Source: Dipylidium caninum (taxonomy: Eukaryota > Platyhelminthes > Cestoda > Cyclophyllidea > Dipylidiidae). Taken from it: 64,000 nt of DNA. The stretch spans positions 124,001 through 188,000 of the forward strand of contig QEYB01000637.1 in the NCBI GenBank assembly GCA_017562135.1. Direction: 5' to 3'. The position numbers were made by a program, and so were the translations under genes. Positions 42,630 through 58,800 of this stretch are shown in pieces; within the stretch, counting starts at the first letter, position 1; every line of letters begins with the position of its first letter. The notes below the pieces were generated by a model that was not told the DNA's origin, did not search any database, and saw only the letters and a list, made by a program, of their open reading frames with translations.

Positions 42630-43874
42630 GTTTGTTTATACATCTTCAAGAGGAGTGGAAGATTGTAGCAATATGAGCTAAGTCAGAATAATACCACTTC
42701 CCAACGACGCCATGTTCATAACGTATTCCTTTGATAATTCCATTTGGAGTCAAAATTTAATCTATGACATTGCAATGATGTAAATACACATGCACTATAT
42801 TTGGGTTTCAGGAATATGCATCTGATCACATTATTGTGGATTAAACTCCATTATGAACACTATCGCAAAGTAGAGTTAAAGCACAGCGAAATGTTTTGAG
42901 TCCTTTTTCCAATCAGCAATAATCCGTCGGTGAACAAGAAGAAAGGCTAATGTAACCTAGTTCTGGATATTTATGTTAAAAGCTAAGTTGCGACGGAGAA
43001 ATCAAATCAAATTTTTGAAGTGTTAATTAGGAATGACCAAAATAAATCGGCAATGGTTTGTATCGCTTATATTTTCCACTGTTTTTTGTAAATAAAGTTT
43101 TTATTAACCGAACTTGAAACAGTTTACTGCCGTGCCTCGCATATGCAAAGCACTGTTAGAGGGTCGCAGAAAGGCAAGGTGAGAACCATTGAAACCAATG
43201 CTAGTCAAGAGTTAATAATCGCCTGGCTTTTTAACGCTTAACAAACGAGCTTTTAATCGCTAGGCGATAAAAACTCTTAGTACGTAGTATCGCTCTCTTT
43301 TTTGTAAATGTAAAAATAAAAAATTGAACTAAATAAAGAAATTTAAAACAACTCTACCTCTAGCCATGGTAGGCTAGTTCCCCTTTTGACTTTGGGAATG
43401 CATGAACACTTTTATTACTTCTGGATCTAAATTTATGTCAAGCTTGGTGAAATCCCAAGTTATTACGCTCGATACGTTGTTTTGACGTATTATCGTTTAA
43501 TAAATCAAATATTTAATCAAATTTAGGAAATCCCTGTTTCATAACATATGAAAAATCAGATCGCCTGTTTAGGAGATCTAAAAAAATCATCACATAAATG
43601 CATTTTGTGTTAAAAGGTTGAACAGACGACAAAGCAGAAAAATGATGGGCATGTTGATGACTAGAGATAGTTAAATGACTCACTAATGGCGTTTCTGCCG
43701 TGTCCCTCATCACCAACTGACAAGCTTATTCATCGACACATTCCTAAGAGGAGAAAAGAGAAAATTTTTTTACACCTTAATGCTTCATTTTTGATTATTA
43801 TTACCATGGAATAAATTGACTGATTTCAATGCGTTATCTACTTAAAATAATTACCGCTTTGTTCATATTTTTAG

Positions 43875-46800
43875 TGAGATTGATTCAATGTCGAATTCAC
43901 GAGAAGCCCTTCTGGAATATCGTCAGCAACCCCTATTGGAACTCGTTCACTCAGAAGAGAACTATGTTCAACAACTCCAATTAGTTCGCGACACCTACAT
44001 GACAGTAGTGAACACAGAAACTCTTTTATCTCCAACAACCTGCCTTGTTCGCAGCAAGAGCTGTCGTTCAGATCAATCGACTGTTAAGCACTTGCCTCCT
44101 TCATCTCCGCTGCCGTCTTCACCATCGCCTTTACCACCACAACCGCCTACAGAATTGGCCACCCGTTGGCGTGTGATATGGGGTAACTGGCTTCAGCTAA
44201 CTGAATGGCACAGCCAGTTCGTGGAGAAGCTGAAACACGCAGTCCATGAGCAGCCTGAAAATGTGCCGCGTCTTTTTCTTAACTCACAAGCGCGTTTACG
44301 TTCCATGTATATGAAGTATTGTGAAAATTACTCGAAAGCGGTTGTTCTTGTGGCACCGTTTAAGGCCTATTTTGAGGAGTTAAGACGTCTTTTCTTTGAC
44401 AAAAACGACATTCTCTCACGCCTTATGCAACCTATTCAACGTGTCACACGTTACCAATTGCCCATGATGGAGGCGCTCAAATTAACGGAACAGGCGGGTG
44501 CGCGGGAGAGCGGGGTATGGAGAGCTGCCGTTTCTGTGTTGAAAAATCTTCCCAACGATGTTCAACTCATGCTAGAGGTCAGTGATCGGTAATTGTTGCT
44601 TTCTCATATCCAGGACAGTTAAAAATCAGAAAATGTTTACTTACTAATAACACATCTTAGTTCTTCATTGTAAAAGTGCCGGCAACAGTTTGTTAATGAT
44701 AAAATTGAAATGCTTGCCTGTAAATGACATTCCGCTAGAATCGACCTAGAAAGATATATCCAAATCTCTGCTCTCAGCATTTGATGCATATGTTCATGCG
44801 GCTTTATTAATATCGTCAAGTTGTCATGCTCACTGTTTCATTATGACTGAAATAATTTTGCCAATTTCGTTTTGCTTGGTTTAATGAAATATAATTAATA
44901 CTGAATTGCAAGGAACTCTCCGTTTAGGTTTAATTTCCTTTCTAACGGTGACTTAATCCTGACCACTTTGTGTAAGGATTGTCTCTACATTAATCGCGCT
45001 CATTTAACCACTGACCACCCTCACCAGGAAACACACGTACTTCCATAAATGCCATCCTATTATGCATCTCTAAAACATTATTACGAGGTCCGAATATATG
45101 TGTGATTAGCTGAGGGTTCACACCTATACTAACCGAATTATGCATTGTAGGGTAAGCCAATAGTCACGAGGTAATTCTAAATATTTTAGTAACATACATA
45201 GATGATCAAGAAAATATAAGAACATAATCACCCACTGGGATTAAATAATGAAAGTAATGATACCGCAATTCATTACTTGTTCAGAAATCCATACCTCATT
45301 GATATCTCATAACTCTTTGACAGTGGCATTCGAATCAACGGAGAAATGTGTGAACTATGATGAAATGAGAATCCAATTATAACACGCATTTATAAATATC
45401 GACATGATGCGAGTCAACTGAAGACCACACCTTGTGATCGACGACAAACTGGCCCATGAATATCGCAGTTGCTTAGCTGCTCCTAAGGGAATATTTCGCC
45501 TGAAATTTCATTTCCACTCAACAGTTACCCAAGTGGCTAACAGGATTAAAACAATGGAATCAACTGTAAATTAGCAATGGAAAGTGGCGGTGACTAAAAT
45601 ATGTTATAGCGAAACAGAAGATTCTTGCTCGTTAATGATACCAAATCAAATATTTTTGCAAAAACTTAATAAACCCTAAGGCGAATAGATCCACAGCTTA
45701 TTAACGCCTGTTGTTACTGTTGTTCTGTAACACCGCCGATATTTCGTCTCACTTTTTGCGTTTTTAGTTTGAAAAGGCCTCGCAATAACTCCGTAGAATA
45801 AAAGTGTCAAATTGGGTAGCTGAATTGCCTTCAACGAGAATGCGTTTTTTAAGTGCCATCGTTTGATTCCCGTTAGCCAAAGCGAGTAAAAGGAGTTATT
45901 TGCCTTAATCAACCGCTAAAATTGTGTATTGACCTAAGGAACTTTCGTTCAAAATGCTTCATTTTGCCTCGACTTTGTACAAACTGACTGAGGCATTTTC
46001 CCCTCTTTTCTCTTCAAATCCAGCTATCGTCTAGGTCAAATAGTAATTCGCAAGTTTGCTGGGAATCATAGCGGAAGAAGACTCTTTGTTGCTGGTTGGT
46101 TAACCTTTTATCACAATACTGGGTGTATACCCACTCCCTTTGAAAGTTTTTTTGCTACCATCTAGCCTCATTTGCACGTTAATTAACCGAAATTAATACT
46201 GCCGACAAATTCCTTTATGAGATTCGAAAATCGGTTTGTATTCTGAGTTGGATTTGTTTACCAAAGGTTGGGGTTTTATAACCTTTTGACTTTGAGATTG
46301 ATAATCGAAGGAATTGCTAAGGCGTTGCTCTTAACCTGTAGCCATCACCAAGTACTCTTCTTTGACTACCTCTCGATGCACTGTTATTATTTTCGGAACC
46401 GCTTACTTGAATCGCCTTCTAATTCTATGAGATTTCGTTTTGCTATTTATATGTACGACAAAGACATGATTCCCAGAACGAACTTTAGAACATGAAGGAC
46501 AGTGTTTTGAAAGTATCAAATCACTTGCACTTACATCACCTAAAATGCAAAATAAGAAATTCTTGGCGAATGAATACAAGACCATGGTGGCTTCTAACAA
46601 CTTTAATTTTTTGCTGTTCTTAGATCGTTTGTTATTTATGTCGATCCTCTCCCAAATATGACTCACGGGACATTTATTTTGATTTTGTGCACAAAAGTCA
46701 GGATAGTTTGCTTTTTGACCCTCCCGGTGGTAGGATAACGTGCGGCCCCAACTTTAGCGAAAACTAAACCAACCATGGCAGAGATTGGTAGTTAGTTCGC

Positions 46801-49800
46801 ACACTTAAGTGCATATTGCATTCTACTTACTTATCTTACTTCATCTTAGTTATTTCAAATATAAGACTAATTTACATCGTAATGCATAAAAACGTTTAGG
46901 TGGCTCTAAATCCAGAATATCTAAAAGGAACAAATTTTCCTATATAAAGAATCCCAGCTGTTTCTCTTAATAGTAGGAATTATATTTTTTCACTGATAGT
47001 GAAACGATTGCCTTTCATTTCACGGATATACGAGAGGGTTCTGAACAATTATATAATATATGGCTGTGGATGTGATTCTCCCCTAGTGACCGACAGCTAA
47101 GACAGCTTATTACTTTAATAGTTTTAACTAGAAGGCGAATCCAGCTTTTGAATGCCGCGCATATAATTCCACTATGTTCCAAGAATGTGAACGGTGCGAA
47201 AGTGTGCACCAAACCTCATGTTAATAAAGGTTAAAACAGCTCAACTAGATGGAAATGTCCGAAGTAGAAGATCATCGGTTAGATCTAAAAAGTAAACCCT
47301 TTGGAATGACAATCGTCATTGGTATATTCGCCTCTACGTACAGTGTTATTCCTTTTCTTGCCAAAAACCTGATGGCCCAATTACTTCCCGCGAAATTAGT
47401 CAACTAACAAAAAAAAATAAGCTGTACGGGGTTCGCCTTCGTAAGGAGCATCGATTCCTTCATTTTTAAGTACTGAACAGGAAAGAAACTGCCACTTCTC
47501 TGAAGAAGTAGCAGTGAGTATATCAACAAAAATATTCTTAATACCTATTACTGATGTTCATGTATTGTTTTCCCCCTGAGACAACTATGATAAGGAAAGA
47601 TTATATAGTAGTATATTTCTCAACGATAGTGGATTCTTAAATATTGGGCCACTTTATTTTAGTGTCATTTTCGCGTTAAATTGGGCTCCCGTTGTTGACT
47701 TTTACAACTTTTGCGTTAGCATGCATTGTACGAAATGGAACATATGCATGACCCTTGCGAAAACCACCCATTTGCAATGGTATTTTAATCTATCCACACA
47801 CCCACCTCCCTTGAACCCATGAGGCAAAGAAGAAATAATGTCTTTACGAAATGGCAATATCTTATCAGATAATTAGAAAACGGGTGGGTATAATCAACAA
47901 GTTAAAATTATACGACGACTCATGTCATTCGTTCATTTGTGTTCTTGGGATATAAAATGAAGCATCTTAATTTAAAACATTGTAAGAAGTATAGTTTTAA
48001 AAGACCACATAAAAACAGAATTTAGGTAAATCAACGACTTTGTACGCAATCATAGCTGAATGGTAATCAGTACATACTGTATCAAAAAAAGGGAACTTAT
48101 AGGATATGTCAAATTTGGGGACATTCAAAGTATGTCGAACACCCTGATTTCCGCCGATGTTTTAACAATTGTTTCGTTATATAATCTAGAAAGACATCAT
48201 ATAGCGTCGTAAATCTTTATGCGGATGTTTTAAAGATATGTAGGAAATATCACGACAAGTCAGTCTTTACAGATTGGAAAAGTCCGCGATCTACAGAAAT
48301 GACCATATTCATAGAAAATCATTTATTTCCCAATCTATCTATATACAATTAAATGCCAGCTCCTGGAATGGCGCTGTATTTCGTCAATTCGAATTAAAAC
48401 GTGGATAAATAAAGGAAAGAAGGGTCACTATTTCCGTTGACTACAAAATCTTTTATGCACTTAACTAATTTTTTTGAATTTCCGGAATGCCTCAATATTT
48501 GTGATTAAAAGTAATTGCTTTGTCTAAATAACTTCATTTTCACTTCGTGAACCTTCTACAACGGATACACTTAAAATGTAAAATAAAAAGTATAATCAGA
48601 TCCCGGACTTCATCTGTTACCATTCAAATAGGCGAAATGTGCTACTATTGTGCCACCTCGGCCACGCGAACCATATTTGGATGCCTGAAAGTCCAGACCT
48701 CTGCATAAATATTTGGTCAGATAAAAATAAAGGGTCTGATTAAACTTTGGATGAACTCATTGATGCTTAACCGAAGTGCACATTTTAGTCGACGGTGAGT
48801 TGGGAGTTGATATTCACAATTTTACGGGCTTCATTTACGAATGTTGATCTGCTATGTTCAATCACTTATCCTTAGTCCGTCAAGCTTGCAAACAAGATAG
48901 GGGGAATTACTTGAATCTCACTCACAATTAACTTAGCTTCCAGCAAAATAAGGGATTCGTAAGAAACCGGACAGTATGAGTTTTACACAATTTTCTATGA
49001 ATTTTGGTTTTAAATAAAACGGGAAGATATCAAGTAGCTGATAGACAGATCACCACCATTCATTCAATTACTCTGGAGATTGGAATTTGAACCCAAACTC
49101 ATCTCAGGTTTTATTCAGAGTCGCCTTGTCATTGACGTTAGAAAATATAGTGTGCCTCAAAGTTAATGATACAGACGCATATGATTTCCAAATGCCATGA
49201 ATTCAATAAGTTCATAGCTTGCATGTTTTCAACGTACATATGTGAAAGTGACAAGCATTCATCTTATTCCCATGTCAATGAATACGTTGCGCTAATGGCG
49301 GAAAGTTGCACCAGCGGTTTTGTTCTTTCGCACAGATGTTCGCATTTCTGTATCAAGGGAATATTGGAAACTCCAATAACTAGCAATGACATTTAGTAAA
49401 ATGGCGACACAGCTCTTTCGCGGACCGAATGACCCGTAATTGATTTGCATTTGATGTGATTTGAAACCCAATTACGAGACTTACTTCCAGTTTTTTGAGG
49501 CCATATGGCGGAACAAGCTGTCCACTAAATAAGGGTACGTCAAATACAATATACAAAATTATAGAATGAAACAATCCCCTGCCTGTTATCCAACAACAAT
49601 AACAGGCAAAAAATTACCTCACTCAAAGGTCACCACAACGCCATGTGCACCACGGAAGATAGTGTGGAACATACCATTCGTCCGTGTTAAACAATCGGAG
49701 AAATCTGATAAATATATCAGTCTTTACTGATTTTGTTCAACATACCTACAAGTTGATTTTATAAGAGGGTGTCGAGTAGCTGATCTAACAAAATATAAAT

Positions 49801-52800
49801 AAGACTACAAAGGTTCTATTCTGAATATTCACATGGATCGGGCCGTAAAATTTCGACTTTAATTAAAGCCGTTTTTGTATTTTAGATACAACTGTTTCGA
49901 AGTAAATTCCACATAATCTCTCTTATAGGCGGCACGAATAGCCGGATTTCCGGGTTCTGTGACAAGTCAGGGGAATTTACGCCTCTTCGGCGCCATGTAT
50001 GTGGCGCGCACCACACAGACAGACCTGCGAACAGCTCAGCGGGTGGCCAGACAGGTTAGTGCCAAATCGGGTCCCCAATCCTACTCTCAAGATAGCTCTT
50101 TCCTCATGGTCAAACGGCGAGCCATGACGTCTCCTTCCTTCATGCGAATCAACAGTGATCACAAAAATGCCGAGTGCAATTACTGTCGGATGCTGATTAA
50201 ACGCAAGTTATAATTCTGCTCACATTATTAGATAATGCTAACTAGCAATATCAGGAGTTGACTTATTCATTCTGCTAAATCTTCAAAATCTAACTTCAAG
50301 ACGTCAGCGTAACCACTCCACAGTCAATGCCACAAACCTGAATACGTTGGTAATCTTTTTTCAATTTAAATAAGCATGCCTTCAATTCTAAGTTTTATAA
50401 CTTAAGTAGAAATCTAGATACCAACATGATTTTCATGAGCACGAATTCGAAGTAGTGCGGTCTAATCTAAAAGCGTGAAAGCGCGTGAGTTTCAAACAAA
50501 GACTCTTTTTTTTGTTTCCATGCATTGTGGATATTTCACCTTCAAATCATCTCACTTCTAATCCACTAAAAGTAAGATACACTTAGAAGAGGAGGTTACT
50601 CGAAGGCCATGTCTGCCGAAGTCAAACAGTTTAATCAAGGAAATGTTTTGTTGACATCTTCCACATAGTCGAAAATTCAAGAGCTACCTGAATTAGATTC
50701 TGGGCAAAATTGTGCTTTCGGCTGCCCTTTGTTCATGCGACTAATGACTCCAAAATAAAATGTTATGTGGCGCAGAATTTGTGATACAAGAGTTTGTATT
50801 GGCAATTATAATTCTTACGTATAACCTCCTTGTAGGTTAGTGACATAAAAGAGCAGGATTGGGTGACATTCTTGATAATTGATAAAGTTTTCGCGCCAAT
50901 ATCATATGAAGACCTAGAAGTACAACTTATTGAAAACAATCAAATTTTTAGCTTGTAACACCTCCAGGCAGTTATTATGTAACTGCGGCTTGTCCCGAAG
51001 AACACGTTAAAATGTCTAGTGGCAGAACAATTTACGGTCTACTATTTTTGGTGCAATGGTGAATCCTTGCGCTAAACCTCTTAAGGACCAAAAATTTCCC
51101 CTTAAATCTGTTACGTGGTTCATGTATCCCCGATTCACTTATGGGAAAAGTGACTTCCGTAGCTCCAAGGATTTGTCCTTGACACAGTTATCTATACTCT
51201 TAATTCATTTTTCCCCTTAAATTCAGTTGAGTATATTAGTGAAACTTGTAAAACGGATTTCAACGTCCAGCCGTTCTCTGCTCTCATCTGGTGGTAACAT
51301 TATTTATAACATGATTTTTGGCTTAAAAATAGATTGCATTATTCGCTGATAGCTTGTTTGAGGCATTATTATTTTTTTTTCGCATATATCTTTCCATTAC
51401 ACTTTATAATAACAGTTACTTGCATGTATTTATAATTCTGGCAGCCTTGTTTAACACCCATTATTTAAATAAATATGCTCTTTGGTTGCGAAACTGCATT
51501 TAGGCTGTACGGCGGCGCAGAAATCCATAAACCTCCACTTTACGGAATGTCGAGTATTTCTCTTTGATCAATGCCTCATCATCACGGAGGACAATAAATC
51601 TTCAACAAACAGCAACAATCCACCGGATGCCAGTGGTGTAGGTAACAGTTTCCAGGCAAATTTCGGCCGTGTGGTCTACGGTTCCGGTTCTTTGTTTCAT
51701 CGAACCACGATTCAGTGCTTTGATCTGAAACCTCAACGGCCACAAAGATTACAAAGTGACGATAATGGTCATAGTTTGCTCTTACCTAGTGGTCGAAGCC
51801 CCACAATACGCAGAACTGTACAAATTCGCCGGCACGGAAGCCACCTCAGTAGTTTAGAATCAGACAACAGCAGTACAAGTGGTAGTACTTGGCCTAAGTT
51901 GGGGTGGTCAACAACCCCAGATCCATTTCGACAATCCTCCTACAAGTTTCTTCATGCTGTCAAAGTCAATCGAATGGCATTTGCGGTAAGTCATTTAAAA
52001 TACCACTGGTTGAGTGCTTAAATCACTGTATACTTTGATTTAACAAAATTATTACACCCTTTATAAATAATGTACACTTAAGCAAGAAACTAAGTCAGTC
52101 AATTATAGCACCTACTAAAATGAGACTAAGTCATGCGTCACGAGCTACCGTCAGGTTGTGCAAAGTAAAAATGGCATTTTCATAGTAAATAACAGTTTTG
52201 GTATGATGTTGCCGATTGACTGTTCAGAATCTCAGACAATCTATGTCACAGTAAGGGGTAAGAAATTTGCCAAATTAATGACTGAAGATTAATACATAAA
52301 TTTGAAAATGAATTGGAAACATACATGTTTTTAATTATAATACCAATTTTTGATCGCACTAAAACGTAGTAAGAAATTAGCCGAATAGAATAACTTACTC
52401 CTGTTATCTACCTATTTGTTTAGCCGTCAGTTGATGGCTTAATAAAGAATTTAGTGCCTCATCTTCTACGCAGCATTTTCAAATAGTCACACGTTAGCGT
52501 GGAAAGTTACAACAGCGATTGTAGATTACATTTTCAAATAAACATTAAACGGGGTAGCTTCTACCTTAACAGAATAGTGGCGAATCATGCGAGGAATGGC
52601 ACTTGACAAATTAATATGGTGAGACAGAGGTTATGAGGTTCCACAAAAAGATAAGTAATGGCATTACAAGTTATGAGTTACCAAATTGACTATTTTTATA
52701 CTAAATCGTTATATTTATGAGTATCCAAATTTTTCACGACGGACTAAAAATGTTGTAAACCTGATGTTTCATTTTGTCCGAAATGTTAACGGACATTTTC

Positions 52801-55800
52801 ACAGACGAGATTATATTAGTCTTCGAGTCTTAATGAGCGCCAATACTTAAAGCGAATAGTGTTTAACTTCCCTTGAAGCAAGAAGGCAAATCGCAATTTA
52901 AGAGGTGGTATGATCCATTCATTCACCAGAGAATATTCACTTTCTAACCAACCTGAGTATATCTAACGAATTGGCAAGTTAAAAAGTGCCAGATACTGAT
53001 GAGCTTGTCAATGTGACGATAGTTTTAAGAAGTTTAAGATAAAGCCAAAATTATTGAGCTAGAGTTATAGTAAATAAACCTCAATAATTTTCCGGGTCCT
53101 TTAAACTACTCCCCTGTGCATTTTATCATGGGCACCATGATTAAGAAAAATAAATAGAAACATCAGACGCCCTGGGGCGACTGAAAGACAAATCTGGTAT
53201 GAATTACTTCAACAGCGATACTTTAATGGGCTCATTAATCACTAATTCTATGTCTACCTCAGAACGCAAAGTTAAAGTAAAAAGTTAATGGAAAGCGCAA
53301 AAAAACGCACATTTCTTGTTTTCAGATCACAGAAGTTAGGTCCAATTTAAACATAGTTGGTGATACACAGGTCCTAGGAAAAGTGGCCACTTCATGCTCT
53401 TAGCTGAAAACAAGCTTTACCATGAATTATTAATAATTTCTGTCACAGGCACTGGCAAGAGACATTCTGATAAAATAAGCAAAGGAACATTTAAGGAAAA
53501 TGTTTGTTTATGCAAGCATGGTGCACCTTCGTCTGAATTGGTGATCCAAATAGCAATTTCTAAAAGTAAACATACGGAATTGTTATAAAGAAGCACTTTT
53601 TTCTCGTAATTGAGGGTTACTAAAAAAGTTTACTTAACCTCGTGTCCCCTGCCAGCTTTTATCTCTACCTCTAGCTTTTGCCAAATGCAACATCAAATTC
53701 TCAATTCTTTTCAGCATTTTTTTGATTACAGTTCCAACAGAAACGTTGAGGCCCAGCCATGTTAACCCAAGTACTGCGGCCAACGGCCACTTTTCATAGT
53801 AATCGCCTTTCCCAAAATTCTCATCAAAATAAGTAATTTAGTCACACCTCAACGAATACGATTTTTTTAGATGTAAAATGGAAAGTATTAACAAATAAAC
53901 GTATTTAGTATACATTTCGGATATTCGTTTGACAGTTTCCTTTCCTCTAAAATGTGCCCATAATCATTAAAGAACCACCCAGACGACGCCTAACATGCTG
54001 TCGATCAGGCGCATTTTGCATTTCGGGGTCGAATTTGACTATGGAAAACGCTACTTTTAGGCACAATGACTTCTAAGGAAAGGGGAAGATTAACTCTCCC
54101 GGGTGATTACAGCGTTTATGAAATGGTTGAATTTTGAAAATTTTGCGGCACATTGAATAGAAGGCACTCTTTCACAGCGATTTATTCTACTAAATATGCA
54201 TAATTAGTTCAGTTAAATTGTAAAGGGACAAACAAATGCAATACTTTTTACTTCTTTTACATAATTTTGTTTCTCGTACATCCTACCGATCATAGCTTCA
54301 CAAAAAAGGCACTACATCGTTCATCTTTTAACCCTTTTCAAACACTGTACTAAAATTTTTTTTCAGAAGTCATGCTTGTAACCGCTATTGCTAACACCGA
54401 AATTTCGAAAAATGGAATATGTACCTAATGCCAAGTACTCATCACATGACGTAGCGTTAAGAATAAGAAAATGTATGAACTATAGTCGAAACGCTTTCAC
54501 GTTTGGACAGAGATTACAGACCAAATATGCCCAGCTGAAGAAGGCCATTTTAAGTATCATACCAGCAGTAATGAAATCGGCCTAATTTCATCAAATCTTC
54601 TTGATCAATTCCATAACTTTTGCAGACTGATATTAATAGTACGATTTCATAACATTAATTTCGAACTTTTAGCTCTTATGAAGACATGTAGTTATTGTCC
54701 CAAAGTGCTAATGGGCAGGAAGTATTGCGAGGAAAAGATAGAGCACTGCTACCGACGCTTAGATGAATTTCGCATTTTTTATAAGATCGCTACTAAAACG
54801 ATACTAAAAACAGCCAAACAAACTCTTTTACAACTGAAGATATAGTAAAAAATGCATTTGGAATTTACCACATCATCCCCACTTTAAACTGATAACGTTA
54901 GCTGAAGCATATAAGAGTTCGAACTGATGTTGCCGCTAGGAAATTTATTTTGGATTTACCGCGTCCCATATAAACCAAAAAAACACAAACATGTGAAATT
55001 TATCGGTCGCTTATTTATTTATTATGGGAATTAATCTTGCCTTAACACGAAATTAGTCTAGCACAACCTTTTTCACATGATAGGTTTACAGTTCTCATTA
55101 CGAAGTTGAGTACCAAGTAATCCAAACCAGCTAAACATTCCTACTTAGTAAATAACGGCTTGAAATGTTAACTACGGTTGGAGAACTTTTCTTAAGCTGA
55201 AATTGGATTTTTACAAGCATCCTTCGGTAAGGCCTCGATGAATGTATTTTCTCTTGATTCAAGGTGCATCGAAAGATGACAAAGTTTGGACCAGTAGCAA
55301 CCCCAAAACGTTCATTTAAGTTTTGAGGGACCGATACCTCTGACGTAGGGGAATTAATCTACATGCCTACCACCGTGAGATTAAATTAAATTACTTGATG
55401 ACTTATAACTAAGGGACAGTTGCACAAAGATGAATAAGTATTTGACAATGAAACTATTTAGCTGATATGCGCAATATCATAAACCCGGGTTAATGTTAAA
55501 CCGAATTTTCGTGTCCACTTGATCTCGACTACAAACATGTTTACATGCCGAAATGTTAAGATAAAAGGAACTCTTACGGAAAACGTAAGTCATTGCTACG
55601 GTCCAGGGTCGAAACAGATAATTCAAAATTAGTGAGGCGGGGCCAACCGAAAGCCCTCAAAATTGCGTCCTACTTTATTAGTATAATAAAAGCGGACCCA
55701 TAAGGTCTTATGTGTAATTGAAAACAAAATCCTTGCTCTTGTCTGATAAAAATGTGCCAAACTAGGAATCCCCGCTAAATTCTTCTTCCACGTAAGTTGT

Positions 55801-58800
55801 GTACTTTTGCCATAACAAGTATTTAAGGAACTCATTAGTCATGGTTTTTATGTATGTATGGTAAATATCTTTATCAAACATTCGAAAAATATACGAACTA
55901 AAAAAATAGGACCGATTGATTTGCTGTAATAAGCAAATGAAACTATTGGATTTTGGACATTGATTCCCTTCTGTCATGCATAAGATGCATAGAAAAAACA
56001 AATCAGGATATTAATCTTTGGTTTAAAACGAGATATCTTTATGATAGATGAAGTGGGAAACTCACTACTTACAACCAGGGCTAAAATTTTACTCTTAATC
56101 ACAGTAAATGAAGTCGACGCAGTCAGAAATTAAAGATGCGTAATAAATATTTTTCATGGAAGGAAAAGATAGACTGGTTGTATTAAAATGTTTGATGAGC
56201 GTGAGATCATAGTTCATGGATATCTAAGCAGAGATCGGACGAACTATAAGGCCATAATTTTAAACCATGAGCTAATCTGAACAAAACGCTGTACTCCTAA
56301 ACACCGTGATTATTTATCGGGCCTTAGAGGGAACAGTTTAGTGGACTGGTGTACAATTCCCGCCTTTCAAATACGCGATCAAAAAGGTATGGTGTTTGTT
56401 AACTACCAATATTATGAGACTAGTTAGTTGACACCACACGCCAGTTGCAAGGTATGTGATCCTCAAAATAAGCTTAAATTAATTGAATGTGGCATTCTTA
56501 ACTTGCCGCATATTTACAACTCATCATATCCTTGTTTAGCTTGGGATCAATGTGTTTACACATACTAGGAAACGTGCAAGTCAGCGTATATTGCAATGAA
56601 TATAATGTAGGCAAATCGCTCTATCATAAATAATGGGGGAAGATAAACGAGCAGTGAGTAAGCGTCGCTAGTATAAAGATACTCTAAAGTGTTAAAAATT
56701 ATAAACAATGCAAATTATCGCACTATCATATGTTTTTGTTTCAAGCCGTATTGGCTGTCTTCTGACGTGAAGCATCTTGATTCCTCCGACAATGACTCCA
56801 AACTATCCCAAAAATCATCGAGCAACAGCGACACTAATACGGCCATTAGTACCTCCAATGCGGACGTACATTCTTCTCCGTCGCAGAAAGACCTAGTGGC
56901 AGGAACTTGTACCGCGCCAAAGCCGGTGAGATGTCACGTGCCTGACCGCTTGTGGTTCGCAGTGGCTGATGAATCGCCGTCCAGTGAAGCGGTGTTTATC
57001 CTTGACCCCGGCGTTGAGGCTGTCCGTGATGCGTGGCTGCGTGAATTTTCCGACATCGGAGCCATGCAAGCACAATTACAGTTAGCACTCCAAAATCCTC
57101 GCCGTTTCCACTTTGTGTGCAGTGTCTGCCGTCAAAACAAAACTCTCTCTTCCACCGACATGACCTCCCTTAGTGGCGACTGGCGTGGTGGTCCAAGAAA
57201 CGCCTTCTTCTCGGCGCATTCTTCTACTACTCAGCTGGTGGATAAAACAGACAATGACAATATAAATGGTAAGGAAAAGTACGTTTCTGAATTAGTTTAT
57301 AAAACAGTTGCATTTATGGTTGCATTTTTCCTGAAATCCAACAGGACTTATTAATTATATTTTTCTTCCGATTTTATTTATTAGAAAGTAATGCACATGT
57401 GTGTTCGAATGTCATTTAATTTAAAAAATCCTTCTTGCGCATACGATACCTCTTTGTTGTAGTTCGTATCCCCTTTATGACAAAGTCAATATAAAGTCTT
57501 CAATGACTGTAGGGATGAGTTCTTTCAAGGAAATACAAAAATGATTCTTTTGAGCATAATGATAACACAATGCTATGAATCGCCAGTAGTTTATAAGTCT
57601 CAGTTTTTATGGGTTGCCTTTTTTAAGTTGGGGAAATAAATTTTTTATTTAAATACCTTTGCTTAAAATTAATTGTGTGATTTGTACTTAGAACTTTAAT
57701 TGGTATAAAATGAATTTAATGTAAATTTGGAGATCCATAATCTGACTTCCTTCGCAGAAGCTTCAGTGAGTTTTGGCGTCAGTCTATTGAAAGAATGAAT
57801 TTTAACTGAGAAATACTTCTGTCCTTTGTAAGTGAGACTTATTTCTACCTTTGCATTGTAAATCGAACAGCCAGCCACTTATATGAAACAACTTTTAGAA
57901 CCCCAGAGATTGGTGGAAATAATTCACTAGCGGCTAATTTTACGGGTGCAGGAAACGGCAAAGGTGAACATCTGGGGTCCACCGCCGCGGTATAGTATAC
58001 TTTATTTTGTAACCAAACAAATATGTGGTACAAGTGATGCAGATGAGATACGAATTGCTTGTGGTAAAAAAAGGTTGCATGCACTAAATTACCACCCATC
58101 ATGAATATTTTCACTTACAAAATGGTAGTTTTATTATGATGCCAAACTGGTCTGAATCTTAATTTGATAATTCTCTCAAATAACCGCTGGAACAAACTTC
58201 TGCATATGTCAAATTTCTGACTGCGTGCCACAGTTCTGACTGCGTGCCACAGTAAAGTCAGTTAAATCTTTACAAAACTATCTGTGAACAAATAACGGTT
58301 TTTATTCCCCTATGGGGGTCAAAATTATTCAGGGATTTACCCGTAGGGTCTAGTTTGCTAAGTCGTTCAGCATGATATCGTATAGAATGCCTCCTCTCTC
58401 CACACAATTTTTCGTTATAATTCCTATTATTCATTTATTTTTCCGAATTACAGAAAACAAAGATATTCCGCTGCATTTTCGTGGTTTGTCAGCTCCTCAA
58501 ACGGAATGGTGGAAACAGCTGTCGGATAACCTTTCCCTTAAAGAATGGGTTAGTTTAGATGTTTTGGAGAGGGGATATTTGAAGACATTTCTTGATACCA
58601 GAAAAATGAGTTTCTTTTAATCACAGTAGGGAAATGGCGACAAACAAATGAGTAGATGCTATAACTACGGAAAAGTTAAGAGTAACACCCCAACATGATT
58701 TGCGTGGCAAGTAACAGGGCATCCAGTGTAGTAGAACACATGAATAATTGGCAGCCACCAAGAGCTGCGATGCAGAAACAGATAGATCCCATAGCTTAGT

